64,000 nucleotides of DNA from Bombilactobacillus mellis (lineage in GTDB: Bacteria > Bacillota > Bacilli > Lactobacillales > Lactobacillaceae): NCBI RefSeq assembly GCF_000967245.1, contig NZ_KQ033878.1:708325-772324 (forward strand). Direction: 5' to 3'. A program made the position numbers and the translations under genes. Positions 1 to 8,678 of this stretch are shown here, in pieces (the first letter of the stretch is position 1; each line of letters begins with the position of its first letter). The notes under the pieces were generated by a model that saw only the letters and a list, made by a program, of their open reading frames with translations, was not told the DNA's origin and searched no databases.

Positions 1-16
1 ACTTGTCAACAATAAA

Positions 17-1558
17 TCAATATTTTTTTTCAATATTCAATATTTTATTAATCCAGGAATCATCATAAAAACTTGTTTCATGTGTCACAAGAATAACAGC
101 CCCCCGATAATCTTTTAAGGCCTGCTGCAATGAAGCTTTACTATCATCATCTAAATGATTAGTTGGTTCATCTAAAATAAGAAAATTAGCCTGTTGGAGC
201 ATCAGTAAAGCCAATTTAACCTTTACTTGTTCTCCTCCAGACAATGTTTTAACAGCGGCCACCATTTGTTGAGCAGTCAAACCAGCTCTGGCAAGTGTGC
301 GCCGAATAACACGTTGTGCCTGTTCAGAAAATTGCTGCTGCAAAATATCTATCGGGGTAACTAGCGGATGTGGCCAAAGCAAATCTTGTTGATAATAAGC
401 CACCTTCGCTGTCTGTGCTAAATGCACACTGCCACCGAGTGAAGGGATTTGATTTAAAATAGTTCGAATTAAAGTGGTCTTTCCAATCCCGTTAAAACCT
501 GTAATCACTACCTTTTCACCCATTGCTACTGAAAAATTCAGTTCTTTTTGTAACAGTGGTTGTTGATAACCGATTTTCAGATCATTAACCTCTAAAACGA
601 TTTGACTAGTATTATCTAAGTAAGGAAAGGAAAAATTTGGTTTATTGCGATTGGCAGGCGGAGCCAATACTTTCATTTTAGACAGTTGTTTTTCACGACT
701 TTTGGCACTTTTAGAACGTGATCCGGCCTTATTTTTTTGAATATAGGCCTGCGTTTTAGCAATCTTTTTTTGTTGACTAGCATAGGATTTTAAATAAGTC
801 TGTTGATTAGCTGCCTTTTGGCGTAGAGCTTGCTGCAAAGACCCACTATAACGTGTCAAACGACCTAATTCTAAATCGTATACCACATTAACAATTTTCC
901 CCAAAAAATCAAAATCATGCGAAACCACTACAAAAGCGCCCGTAAAATTCTGTAAATAATCTGCTAACCAACTAATGTGTTGACTATCTAAATAATTAGT
1001 CGGCTCATCTAATAAGAGAATATCCGGATTTTTTAAAAGTAATTTCGCCAAAATTAATTTAGAACGTTGCCCACCACTTAGGTCCATAACATCATGATCA
1101 TAACCTAAAGCATCTAAACCCAAACCTGTAGCCACTTGTTGAACTTTAGTATCTATTTCGTAGTAGCCATTTTCTTCCAACCAAGCTTGAATATTACCGG
1201 CACGCTCTATTAGATCTGCATTAGCATCAACACTCATTTGCTGATAAAGACTAGTTAACAATTGCTGTTGTATTAATAACTCTGCAAAAGCACTCTGTAA
1301 AAATTCTTTAATTGTCTGCCCTGCTTTCAAACTGGCATACTGATCCAGATAGCCGACTTTAAGTTTTTTCTTCCAAGTAATCTGCCCATTATCCGGAACT
1401 ACTTGTTTAGTTAAAATTTTAATTAAGGTACTTTTACCGACACCATTTTGGCCGATAACTCCAACATGTTCCTGATCATTAACTTGAAAATTCGTATCAT
1501 CATAAAGAACCTTATCAAGATAAGCATGTTGTAAGTGTTCGATTTTTAAGATACTCAA
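17..1558 (-). CDS. ABC-F family ATPase (duplicated ATP-binding cassettes)
   Basis: Soluble protein of 513 residues with two ABC domains and no membrane segment, the layout of ABC-F translation factors that act at the ribosomal E site. Domain 1 has Walker A GQNGVGKST (36-44), signature LSGGQ (160-164) and DEPTNYLD (184-191). A basic linker follows (about 240-300, rich in Lys and Gln). Domain 2 has GFNGIGKTT (354-362), LSGGE (439-443) and DEPTNHLD (463-470). The start is TTG, preceded by AGGAG six bases upstream. The gene follows the terminator of the LCP gene, so it probably has its own promoter or depends on read-through. ABC-F proteins include antibiotic-protection and housekeeping types; the sequence alone does not say which. 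Confidence 0.9.
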   Translation of the reverse strand: MSILKIEHLQHAYLDKVLYDDTNFQVNDQEHVGVIGQNGVGKSTLIKILTKQVVPDNGQITWKKKLKVGYLDQYASLKAGQTIKEFLQSAFAELLIQQQLLTSLYQQMSVDANADLIERAGNIQAWLEENGYYEIDTKVQQVATGLGLDALGYDHDVMDLSGGQRSKLILAKLLLKNPDILLLDEPTNYLDSQHISWLADYLQNFTGAFVVVSHDFDFLGKIVNVVYDLELGRLTRYSGSLQQALRQKAANQQTYLKSYASQQKKIAKTQAYIQKNKAGSRSKSAKSREKQLSKMKVLAPPANRNKPNFSFPYLDNTSQIVLEVNDLKIGYQQPLLQKELNFSVAMGEKVVITGFNGIGKTTLIRTILNQIPSLGGSVHLAQTAKVAYYQQDLLWPHPLVTPIDILQQQFSEQAQRVIRRTLARAGLTAQQMVAAVKTLSGGEQVKVKLALLMLQQANFLILDEPTNHLDDDSKASLQQALKDYRGAVILVTHETSFYDDSWINKILNIEKKY

Positions 1559-1588
1559 AATTTACTCCTATCAAATTCTTATTAATTA

Positions 1589-1622
1589 GAAAAAGACTAG
1601 GCAAGAATCTATCACCTAGTCC
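1589..1622 (-). terminator. Intrinsic terminator after the LCP gene
   Basis: On the minus strand GACTAGG and CCTAGTC form a 7-bp stem around a 13-base loop and are followed by a T-run. It sits between the LCP stop at 1635 and the ABC-F start, so it ends the envelope transcription unit. Confidence 0.75.
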
Positions 1623-1634
1623 TTAGTCAACTAT

Positions 1635-2768
1635 TTAATTATCATCATTGGTAACATATTCACTATTAATGTTGTTACCATAGATTTGATAATCCTGTTC
1701 GGCTTTAGAATCAAAGTCAAAGGAATTATAACGTTCGTTTAACTTATTTAATTTTGTTTCTTTATTAACTAAATTAATTGGTTCTTGACCGACACCTTGC
1801 CGCATTTTGGCTGAAACTCGGCGCAGTTCGGCAGTGGGAGCAATTTCATAAGAAAGACCATTAATCGTGGCACTATGGCCGTGTAAATAGTCTGATTCCA
1901 TCTTTTTCGAAGCGCCTCGATAAGATTGCATTAAAGTCATAATGTCATCAAAAGATAAATCGGTACTCATCGAGCCCGAAATACTATTCAAGAGTTTTTG
2001 CATATTAGGCAAAGCACTCAAAGAGAGGGCTTTTTTAACAATTGCCATTATTACCTGACGTTGCCGTTTCTGGCGGCCATAATCACCTTCGGGATCTTCA
2101 TAACGCATGCGGGCGTAAGACAAACTTTGTTTGCCGGTAATGACTTGCTTGCCTTTAGTGAAACTGCTGCCATCATAACTAAAAGGAAAAGGAGAATCAA
2201 CTGTAATGCCATCTACTGCATCGACAATTTTAGGCAAAGAATGAAAATCCATCGTGACATAATGATCAATATGAATGCCTAATAATTTTTCTACAGACTT
2301 CATCGCTGCTGCTTCTTTACCTAAATTATAAGCAGAGTTAATTTTTTGAATAATTTTTTTACTGGATTTAATACCATAAATTTCAGCCAAAGTGTCTCGC
2401 GGAATACTCATCAAAATTGTCTTCTGCGTTTGCGGATTAACTGTTGCTAAAATCATAGTATCAGAATTACCCCGATCAGTTCTGCCCTCATCACCTGTAT
2501 CAACACCCAAAAGTAAAACTGTCACAGGTTTTTTCTCAGCAATAGCATGAGAAATATGAGTCCTATCAGTAGGACGGTAAGCATTGCCTAAAGCGTTGCT
2601 AGCTTGTGAATATATACGAAAACCATAAGCTCCAGCAACAAATATAAACATTAAAGCGATCAATAAGATACTTTTTAGTACTGTATAATGATATTTTTGA
2701 TGTTCATTGCGCACAAAAATACGTTGATTTCGGTGCAAAAATTCTTTATTTGGATCTTGATTATCCAT
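1635..2768 (-). CDS. LCP (LytR-CpsA-Psr) family cell-wall polymer ligase
   Basis: LCP enzymes transfer polyprenyl-linked glycopolymers such as teichoic acids onto peptidoglycan outside the membrane. The 377-residue protein has a short cytoplasmic tail, one membrane segment (about 32-52), and the LCP catalytic block: VLLLGVDTGDEGRTDRGNSD, then MSIPRDT, and later SYARMRYEDPEGDYGRQKRQ, with the conserved Asp and Arg residues present. I set the start at ATG 2768, because GAGG lies seven bases upstream (2776-2779); a TTG two codons earlier would overlap the spacer. It lies 40 bases after the aspartate racemase on the same strand, fitting a joint role in wall assembly. Which polymer it attaches is not visible. 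Confidence 0.9.
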   Translation of the reverse strand: MDNQDPNKEFLHRNQRIFVRNEHQKYHYTVLKSILLIALMFIFVAGAYGFRIYSQASNALGNAYRPTDRTHISHAIAEKKPVTVLLLGVDTGDEGRTDRGNSDTMILATVNPQTQKTILMSIPRDTLAEIYGIKSSKKIIQKINSAYNLGKEAAAMKSVEKLLGIHIDHYVTMDFHSLPKIVDAVDGITVDSPFPFSYDGSSFTKGKQVITGKQSLSYARMRYEDPEGDYGRQKRQRQVIMAIVKKALSLSALPNMQKLLNSISGSMSTDLSFDDIMTLMQSYRGASKKMESDYLHGHSATINGLSYEIAPTAELRRVSAKMRQGVGQEPINLVNKETKLNKLNERYNSFDFDSKAEQDYQIYGNNINSEYVTNDDN

Positions 2769-2807
2769 TATCAAACCTCAATATATTACAGCTTTAGATT
2801 GCCTCTA

Positions 2808-3551
2808 TTATTGGGCTAAGCCTTTTTCTATTACTAGTGGTCGACCTGCGCGGGCCTTGAGTGCCAATTCAATACTCTGGTCTACAATAATGCTTTGAGC
2901 ATCAATGACACGATAAGGATGATTAAAAGCCTTCTCTTGTGCCAAAGACAGCTCGGTGCACCCTAAAATAACCGCCTGCGCTCCAAATTCATGAGTCATT
3001 CGTTTTAAAATCTGATAATAAAGTTGAGCGTCGACTTTACCACTGCGTTTAATATTATCATAAATTAAAGTCATAACATCACTTTGTAATTGAGCATCTC
3101 CCAATGTATAATCATAACCACTTTGTTGTAATTCCGCTTCGTAAATTCCATCAGCCAAGGTGCCTTGAGTTGCTATTAAACCAACTCTGTGAACTTGCGG
3201 ATATTTTTTTTTCAAAGTAGCAATAGCTGTTCGGGGCATATGCAAAATCGGAACCGTAGTAGCCGCCTGTAAATCCTGATAAAAGTAATGGGCAGTATTA
3301 CAAATAATAACCATAAAGCTCGGATGCAAAAGGCTTTGCTGCTTAATATCTTCTAATAAGGGCGGATAAAAACTCGGCTGATGATGATCTAGAATATAAC
3401 TGGTACGATCAGGAATAGTTGCATGATTAACTAAAATATAGTTGAGATAATCTTGATCTTTACGAGCATGTGTACGTTGATTTAATAATCTTAAATAACT
3501 TTCAGTTGCTGCTGTACCCATACCACCGATTATTGTAAAGAAATTTTGCAT
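2808..3551 (-). CDS. racD: Aspartate/glutamate racemase family protein, probable aspartate racemase
   Basis: Cofactor-independent racemase of 247 residues. Both catalytic cysteines are visible: Cys84 in VIICNTAHYF and Cys198 in LGCTELSLA; the N-terminus has the family GGMGTAAT motif. Aspartate racemases supply D-Asp for the interpeptide bridge of lysine-type wall in lactobacilli. It is read just after murE with a 10-base gap, which supports the aspartate assignment over glutamate racemase (murI). Start ATG 3551 with GGGAGA upstream. Substrate is inferred from family and neighbour, not from a unique residue. Confidence 0.85.
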   Translation of the reverse strand: MQNFFTIIGGMGTAATESYLRLLNQRTHARKDQDYLNYILVNHATIPDRTSYILDHHQPSFYPPLLEDIKQQSLLHPSFMVIICNTAHYFYQDLQAATTVPILHMPRTAIATLKKKYPQVHRVGLIATQGTLADGIYEAELQQSGYDYTLGDAQLQSDVMTLIYDNIKRSGKVDAQLYYQILKRMTHEFGAQAVILGCTELSLAQEKAFNHPYRVIDAQSIIVDQSIELALKARAGRPLVIEKGLAQ

Positions 3552-3561
3552 AAGCTTCTCC

Positions 3562-5094
3562 CTATTCTAATTTCCGAACTACCTGTTGAGCTACATTAAA
3601 ATCATTAGGATAAGGTGTATCGATACCTCTAATTTTTTGATAAGCATCCTCCCCTTTTCCTGCCAAAACTACTAAATCACCCGGTTGACTTTGACTAATA
3701 GCAGTCTTAATTGCCATTTTACGATCTAAAATGATTTGCACCTGTACCCGTTTATGATCGATATATTGATCGATTTCTTCGGCAATTTTTTGGGGATCTT
3801 CAAATCCGGGATCATCTGTAGTTAAATAAGCCGTATCCGCGTATTCACTTAAAGCCTTGCCAAAACCCGAGCGTCTTGATACGCCTTTATTGCCGGTACT
3901 GCCCACTACCACGATTACTTTAGAGTGTGGATTTTTACGTTTTAAAAAACTTAAAAGAGCTTTCATACTACCATAATTATGTGCATAGTCAATATAAATG
4001 GTCCCATGTTTTTGAGTAAAAATGGTTTCCATTCTTCCAGGAATATGCACATTATTAATCGCCGTTTGGGCTAATTGGTACGGCACACCGGCTAAGCCGG
4101 CTCCGATAATTGCAGACACAGCATTAGTTTCGTTGAAATCTCCTGCTAAATCTAATTCGTATTGACCATCAATATTCAGCTGTTTAGCTTTACTACTAAT
4201 TCCCTGTAAGACAAAGGCACTTTGAGCCAGCGTACTTTCCGTACTATGATAAATAAAATCAGCCTGTTGGGACGCCTTATCTGTTTGCCGTTTAAAAGTA
4301 TAAATATTTTCCGGATCAGTAGTAGTTTTAGCCGCCTGATAAACATCTAAGAACTGATCACTGTCAGCATTTAATACACAGATATTAGAGTTCACTAAAA
4401 GTTGCAACTTGCAGTGTAAGTAATCCGCAAAATTAGGATGTTCATTCGGTCCAATATGATCAGGCGTGATATTTAAGAAAAATCCGACATCATAATGTAA
4501 TCCATAAACCCGATTGCGTTTATAAGCTTGTGAAGAAACTTCCATGACCAAATGCGTCATCCCATTATCCACTGCTTGTCGCATTTCACGAAATAAATCC
4601 AAAGATTCCGGAGTCGTCAAACTAGATTTAAAGGTTTGCTGCGGCTGCGGTCCCAAAATTCGATTAATGGTTGAAAAAAGGGCCGCTTTTTTATTAGTAT
4701 ATGCTTGCAATATTCCATGAGTAAAGTAGGCAGAAGTAGTTTTGCCCTTGGTTCCGGTGAATGCGATAATAAATAACTCGTTTTGGGGATAATCATAAAA
4801 CGCTGCCCCTAATAAGGCCATCGCTTTTTGCACATCATTAACAATTAAAGCATTCATACCCTTAATTTCAGGATATTCTTGTTGAGCCACATAGGTTGAA
4901 GCACCATTTTGTTGAGCCTGGCGTAAATAATCTTCTTTGAAATGTGTACCTTTGCAAAAGAACATGCCATCTTTTTGAGCACGGCGTGAATCATAAGTTA
5001 CAGCAGTAATTTCATTATCAAAGACAATATCTGCCTTTTTTAATAAATGATGTTCTTTTAAAAGCAAAACGCACCCATTTAAAATTAGTGCCAT
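3562..5094 (-). CDS. murE: UDP-MurNAc-tripeptide synthetase, lysine-type
   Basis: Cytoplasmic Mur ligase that adds the third amino acid to UDP-MurNAc-L-Ala-D-Glu. The 510 residues contain the ATP loop GTKGKTT, the central HPNFADY region, and DDPGFEDP at about 427-434 where meso-diaminopimelate enzymes carry DNPR; absence of the Arg argues for L-lysine. ATP-grasping GSTGNKGVSR also follows the family. Length is normal. The start ATG 5094 has AAAGGAG upstream. It lies 12 bases after the histidine kinase and 10 before racD, all on the minus strand, so kinase, ligase and racemase are probably co-transcribed. Confidence 0.92.
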   Translation of the reverse strand: MALILNGCVLLLKEHHLLKKADIVFDNEITAVTYDSRRAQKDGMFFCKGTHFKEDYLRQAQQNGASTYVAQQEYPEIKGMNALIVNDVQKAMALLGAAFYDYPQNELFIIAFTGTKGKTTSAYFTHGILQAYTNKKAALFSTINRILGPQPQQTFKSSLTTPESLDLFREMRQAVDNGMTHLVMEVSSQAYKRNRVYGLHYDVGFFLNITPDHIGPNEHPNFADYLHCKLQLLVNSNICVLNADSDQFLDVYQAAKTTTDPENIYTFKRQTDKASQQADFIYHSTESTLAQSAFVLQGISSKAKQLNIDGQYELDLAGDFNETNAVSAIIGAGLAGVPYQLAQTAINNVHIPGRMETIFTQKHGTIYIDYAHNYGSMKALLSFLKRKNPHSKVIVVVGSTGNKGVSRRSGFGKALSEYADTAYLTTDDPGFEDPQKIAEEIDQYIDHKRVQVQIILDRKMAIKTAISQSQPGDLVVLAGKGEDAYQKIRGIDTPYPNDFNVAQQVVRKLE

Positions 5095-5106
5095 GTTTGT
5101 TCTCCT

Positions 5107-6174
5107 TTATTTTGTATCTTGGGTAAAATTTTTCGGTAAAATAATATCAAAAGCTGTCAAATTAGCATCAGATTGAACGCTGATTTTTCCACCATGAATT
5201 TTAATAAGACTCTGCGCAATGGCCAACCCCAAACCAGTACCAGAATGAACGGGGGATCGTGCTTGATCACTGCGATAAAAACGTTCAAATAAACGGGGTA
5301 AAGAGGCTTCCGGAATTGGTTCACCATCATTGGCCACCTGTAACCAAACGAATTGTCCGCGATCCTGAGCTTTTAACCAAATATGATGAGCACCTTGACC
5401 GTATTGCAAAGCGTTAGTAACTAAATTATTAAAAACCCGGCCCAGCTTCTCAGTATCAGCACGCATTACCAGTGTTTTTTCCGGACTAGTAACACTAATT
5501 TGAATGTGTTTTTGTTGAGCTTGCAGTTCAAATTCAGCATCTACTTGTTCGAGCATTTGGATCATATCAAATTTGCGATAATTCAATTTCGTACTAGCAG
5601 AACTGGCACGAACATATTCAAATAAATCATTGACTAATACTTGCAATTGTTGAGCTTTTTGAAAAGCAATATGCACGTACTTTTTAATATCACTATTAGA
5701 AGTATGCGGGTTCTGTTCGATTAAACCCAAAAAGCCTAAAATAGAAGTGAGCGGCGTCCGCAAGTCATGACTAACATTAGTAATTAATTCATCTTTACTT
5801 AATTCGCTATTTTGTTCTTGTTGAATCGTAGTTTGCATGGCTTTGGTAATCAGCAATAATTGCTGTAATACTCGGTGCAACCAATGATTATGCACCTGCA
5901 AATGTCCCAGTTGTTGGACATGGGCCGGTGTTACATCCTGAAATTGAATTAAAAGCTGCAGCACTTGATAGCGCAAATATTGCTGATAGGTGACAATTGC
6001 CCATAAAATTAAATTTAAAACGGTAATGATCAAAAAATATTTAGAATCAGCAGTAGAAAAGTGGGCGCCATATAAGACTCCTACTTCCAAGATCAGCAGC
6101 ACTATTAATACCAAAAGTCCTCTGGCTGCTATTTTCAACCACTGTCTAACATTTAATTTTATTTTATTTGCCAT
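5107..6174 (-). CDS. Sensor histidine kinase (VanS/PhoR-like)
   Basis: Membrane sensor of a two-component system, 355 residues. Two membrane segments (about 15-35 and 45-63) enclose only a very short outside loop, so it is probably an intramembrane-sensing type. The dimerisation box is ELITNVSHDLRTPLTS with phospho-acceptor His136; N box NALQYG, G1 VANDGEP and G2 GTGLGLAIA follow. It starts three bases after the response regulator stop and precedes murE by 12 bases. An envelope-stress role is inferred from the neighbours. Confidence 0.9.
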   Translation of the reverse strand: MANKIKLNVRQWLKIAARGLLVLIVLLILEVGVLYGAHFSTADSKYFLIITVLNLILWAIVTYQQYLRYQVLQLLIQFQDVTPAHVQQLGHLQVHNHWLHRVLQQLLLITKAMQTTIQQEQNSELSKDELITNVSHDLRTPLTSILGFLGLIEQNPHTSNSDIKKYVHIAFQKAQQLQVLVNDLFEYVRASSASTKLNYRKFDMIQMLEQVDAEFELQAQQKHIQISVTSPEKTLVMRADTEKLGRVFNNLVTNALQYGQGAHHIWLKAQDRGQFVWLQVANDGEPIPEASLPRLFERFYRSDQARSPVHSGTGLGLAIAQSLIKIHGGKISVQSDANLTAFDIILPKNFTQDTK

Positions 6175-6177
6175 TCA

Positions 6178-6861
6178 TTAGGCCTCCACCTTGTAGCCTA
6201 CACCCCAAACTGTTTCAATAACCTTTTCGCCATTAGTAGCTGCCTCTAATTTGTCCCGCAAATGACTCACATGCACCATCACGGTTTTAGCAGAGATAAT
6301 ACTTTCCTGTTTCCAAACCCGTTCAAAAATTTCATCTGCAGAAAACACTTGATTAGGATGACTAGCCAAGAGATATAAGATTCCAAATTCTAATGCGGTT
6401 AATTGTACCTTTTGTCCACTCGCTGTTACTACTTCATGAGATTTTTTGTTTATAGTAAGGGGACCAATGGTTAATTGATTAGGAATATTCTCTTCTCCAG
6501 CATGTGTCCGGCGCAAAAGTGATTTAATTCGCGCCATTACTTCCAGAGGATTAAAAGGTTTGACAACATAATCATCAGCACCGGAAATTAGGCCCTTAAT
6601 CTTATCCAGATCACTAGTTTTAGCCGAAACAATAATAATAGGTATTTGTGAAGTTGCTCGAACTTTCTCCAAAACCTCAATCCCCGACATATCCGGCATC
6701 ATAATATCTAAAATCATCAAGTCAATATCAGGATTTTGTTCGAGCTTTTGCAAAGCGGCCGTTCCCGATGTTGCCGCAATTGCCTCGTAGCCTTCATTGC
6801 GAATATAAATACTTAGTAATTCTACAATATCGTGATCATCATCTACCACCAAAATTTTCAT
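6178..6861 (-). CDS. Response regulator, OmpR/PhoB family
   Basis: DNA-binding regulator of 227 residues paired with the downstream kinase. Receiver domain: acidic pocket DDD (7-9), phosphorylation site Asp52 in LILDIMMPD, and Lys in the SAKTSD motif. The C-terminal winged helix runs from about 130, ending VETVWGVGYKVEA as in the OmpR family. It is the first gene of the minus-strand run; a TATAAT box and the SD GGGGGAG lie upstream. Probably regulates wall-related genes, perhaps its own operon, but no binding site could be proven. Confidence 0.92.
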   Translation of the reverse strand: MKILVVDDDHDIVELLSIYIRNEGYEAIAATSGTAALQKLEQNPDIDLMILDIMMPDMSGIEVLEKVRATSQIPIIIVSAKTSDLDKIKGLISGADDYVVKPFNPLEVMARIKSLLRRTHAGEENIPNQLTIGPLTINKKSHEVVTASGQKVQLTALEFGILYLLASHPNQVFSADEIFERVWKQESIISAKTVMVHVSHLRDKLEAATNGEKVIETVWGVGYKVEA

Positions 6862-6894
6862 AATTTCTCCCCCAAAGCATTACACTTTCCATTA

Positions 6895-6900
6895 TACTAA
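6895..6900 (-). promoter_or_regulatory. Probable -10 box for the envelope operon
   Basis: TATAAT read on the minus strand, about 30 bases before the response regulator start. The matching -35 is weak. No other convincing promoter was seen within the run down to the LCP gene. Confidence 0.45.
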
Positions 6901-6926
6901 AGAGAATCGCGAAAAACCATTCACTC

Positions 6927-7898
6927 TTAATGCCGTAAACGAGCCACAATAGTGAAAACCAATAATAAAATAATACAAAATAATGCGGCATAACCACTGC
7001 TGCCTAAAGCTAACGGTGGTAATTGAGCATAATGGCTGCCCCAGTCCAAAGCGATTTTTAAGACAGCAAGACCGCCAAAATAGATGACAGCACTAATTAC
7101 CGCCCCCCGAAAAGCTAACTTGCGGCCAAAATGACTGGGCATTAAAGAACCTAAAAGAATAATAATCGGACCTAAAGCTAAAAGCCATAGACCTAAAGAC
7201 GGATTAATCTGTAAATGAAAAGTAAAATTCAAATACATAATTCCCTGCCGAATCATTTGCGCTAAAGAAGGTACCGTGGGGCTATTCCAGCCAATGGCCG
7301 TGCCCAGCAGATTATTAGCAAAAAAACCAGGCCAAAAACTAGTACTCCAAGTTATAATTGCTAAAATCATCACTATCCAAGAACGCTGTCCAGTGGTTTT
7401 GGCAGGTTGGTATTTTTGAACGGGCCGCTCTATGACTACCGGCCGTGGTTGTTGCCTTTTTATTTGTGGCTGCGCTTTAATCACGCGCTGCACTTTTGTC
7501 TGTTCTTCATATTCTACATGACGAAACATTGCCTTAATTTTTTTATCCAAGGGGGTTGCTTGGCGGTTAGTAAATACATAACCCCAAATAAGCATGACTA
7601 AGGCCACAATAAAACTAATAATCTTACCCACATAAATATAAGTCAAAATTACTAATAAAACTACTAATAAAAAGCTAATGGGATTGGATTTTAACCACAT
7701 TAAATATTGAATTATTGAATTATGCTGCTTCAAACGCGTATCCTGATGCGACTGCACACGTGATAAATGTTGCTCTTGCTTATCGCCACTTTGAGCAGAT
7801 CTTTTATCTGCTAAAGAGGTATTCAACTGATAACCACAATTAGGACAGACTTTATAATCCGCTGCTAATTTAAAGCCGCAGTTGGGACAATATTTCAT
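6927..7898 (-). CDS. Double zinc-ribbon multipass membrane protein, function unknown
   Basis: 323 residues. The N-terminus carries two CxxC knuckles (CPNC at 4-7 and 20-23 of the trimmed protein), a zinc-ribbon head. A charged linker follows, then membrane segments in two groups: about two near 85-120 and four or more from about 175 to the C-terminus. Such zinc-ribbon membrane proteins are common and uncharacterised in lactobacilli. I moved the start to ATG 7898, which has AAGGAGA seven bases upstream and begins directly at the ribbon; the longer frame starts inside its own ribosome binding site. It is upstream of the two-component system but separated by a promoter. Confidence 0.8.
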   Translation of the reverse strand: MKYCPNCGFKLAADYKVCPNCGYQLNTSLADKRSAQSGDKQEQHLSRVQSHQDTRLKQHNSIIQYLMWLKSNPISFLLVVLLVILTYIYVGKIISFIVALVMLIWGYVFTNRQATPLDKKIKAMFRHVEYEEQTKVQRVIKAQPQIKRQQPRPVVIERPVQKYQPAKTTGQRSWIVMILAIITWSTSFWPGFFANNLLGTAIGWNSPTVPSLAQMIRQGIMYLNFTFHLQINPSLGLWLLALGPIIILLGSLMPSHFGRKLAFRGAVISAVIYFGGLAVLKIALDWGSHYAQLPPLALGSSGYAALFCIILLLVFTIVARLRH

Positions 7899-8031
7899 GG
7901 CTGATTCTCCTTTAAACAACCAATTTCAATTTAGGGAAACTATAGTATACCCTAATTCTTTGCAAAATTATACTATAAAGTATGTTAGCCTAAACATGTG
8001 AATTTTTTATGATAATTAGTATTTATCTTTA

Positions 8032-8058
8032 CAAAAAAGCTGGGATTTTATCCCAGCT
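8032..8058 (-). terminator. Intrinsic terminator after the 52-codon membrane protein
   Basis: AGCTGGGA and TCCCAGCT form an 8-bp perfect stem with a 5-base loop; on the minus strand it is followed by T6. Located 30 bases after the stop of the small gene, it supports that gene being transcribed. Confidence 0.8.
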
Positions 8059-8087
8059 AATCAAATAATTAATTACTATTTTAGTAA

Positions 8088-8246
8088 TCAATTCCGATTA
8101 CTCCATAAGTAAAAAATTGTAGTTAAAGCTAAACCTGCATTACTAACAATGAGCGCGATCGACTGCTGGCGTAGAACCCAACAAATTAAAGAAACTACTA
8201 AACATAATATCGCAATCGTTCCTATCAAAAGGTTTCTTCTCTCCAT
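8088..8246 (-). CDS. Small hydrophobic membrane protein (52 residues)
   Basis: Found by reading the minus strand. Starts ATG-GAG-AGA-AGA (MERRN), then a hydrophobic stretch LLIGTIAILCLVVSLICWVL, a short polar turn (RQQS), a second one (IALIVSNAGLALTTIFYLW) and a final SNRN, stop TGA. Two membrane spans with a positive N-terminus suggest an N-in hairpin. A G-rich Shine-Dalgarno (GGGGGG) is nine bases upstream, and an intrinsic terminator follows. I do not recognise the family. An overlapping 66-codon frame in another phase (8143-8343) has no usable ribosome binding site and is less likely. Toxin, holin-like or signalling roles cannot be told apart. Confidence 0.6.
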   Translation of the reverse strand: MERRNLLIGTIAILCLVVSLICWVLRQQSIALIVSNAGLALTTIFYLWSNRN

Positions 8247-8446
8247 TATATAGTTCCCCCCATTTATTAAAACTTTGCCAATTTTTTTGGATTTTTGTTA
8301 ATTCTCGAGCATCATAATTTTGATAGCGACTACTTACAGACAAAATTTTTTGATTTCATGTAAAGCTGATTTTTCAGCAAACCCTTTTCATTTCATGTTG
8401 AGCTGTCACCGGCTCTTTTAACTGTGCGATCTGAGTTAGGTTTGTT

Positions 8447-8488
8447 CTAAAAATAGCCTGCACTTGGCCTGTATTGGCCAGTCATCAT
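8447..8488 (-). CDS. Possible 13-codon leader peptide
   Basis: ATG ATG ACT GGC... encodes MMTGQYRPSAGYF and stops at TAG. It follows a very G-rich ribosome binding site (GAGGGGGG) that is hard to explain otherwise. Its own codons form a small hairpin (TGGCC/GGCCA). It is about 200 bases upstream of the 52-codon membrane protein on the same strand. It may be a leader or remnant; evidence is only the start site. Confidence 0.25.
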   Translation of the reverse strand: MMTGQYRPSAGYF

Positions 8489-8678
8489 ATCCCCCCTCTG
8501 GTTTCTCATTATACAATAGATGCACTCTAATCTGATAAATGCTGAAATGATAATGCACTTGTTATTTTGCGATCACGAATATTCTATCAGTACTAAGCCC
8601 CAGCAAACAAACTACAAATAGCAGTTTCCCCTCAAGCTGCAGTCACGACATGAAACAAGCTTTTAAGCTAAAAATAAT

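Noticed and set aside
75-90. TGTTTCATGTGTCACA resembling parS
   Set aside because: Three of sixteen positions differ from TGTTTCACGTGAAACA, two of them in the conserved right arm, and it lies in the ABC-F coding sequence.
1998-2282. Plus-strand 94-codon frame inside the LCP gene
   Set aside because: Lies fully opposite a gene with complete family motifs; no ribosome binding site.
7920-7965. TAGGG...CCCTA imperfect palindrome upstream of the zinc-ribbon gene
   Set aside because: Arms are only five bases and out of register around the centre; not strong enough to call an operator.
8143-8343. 66-codon frame overlapping the small membrane protein
   Set aside because: No ribosome binding site, shares bases with the better-supported 52-codon gene in another phase.
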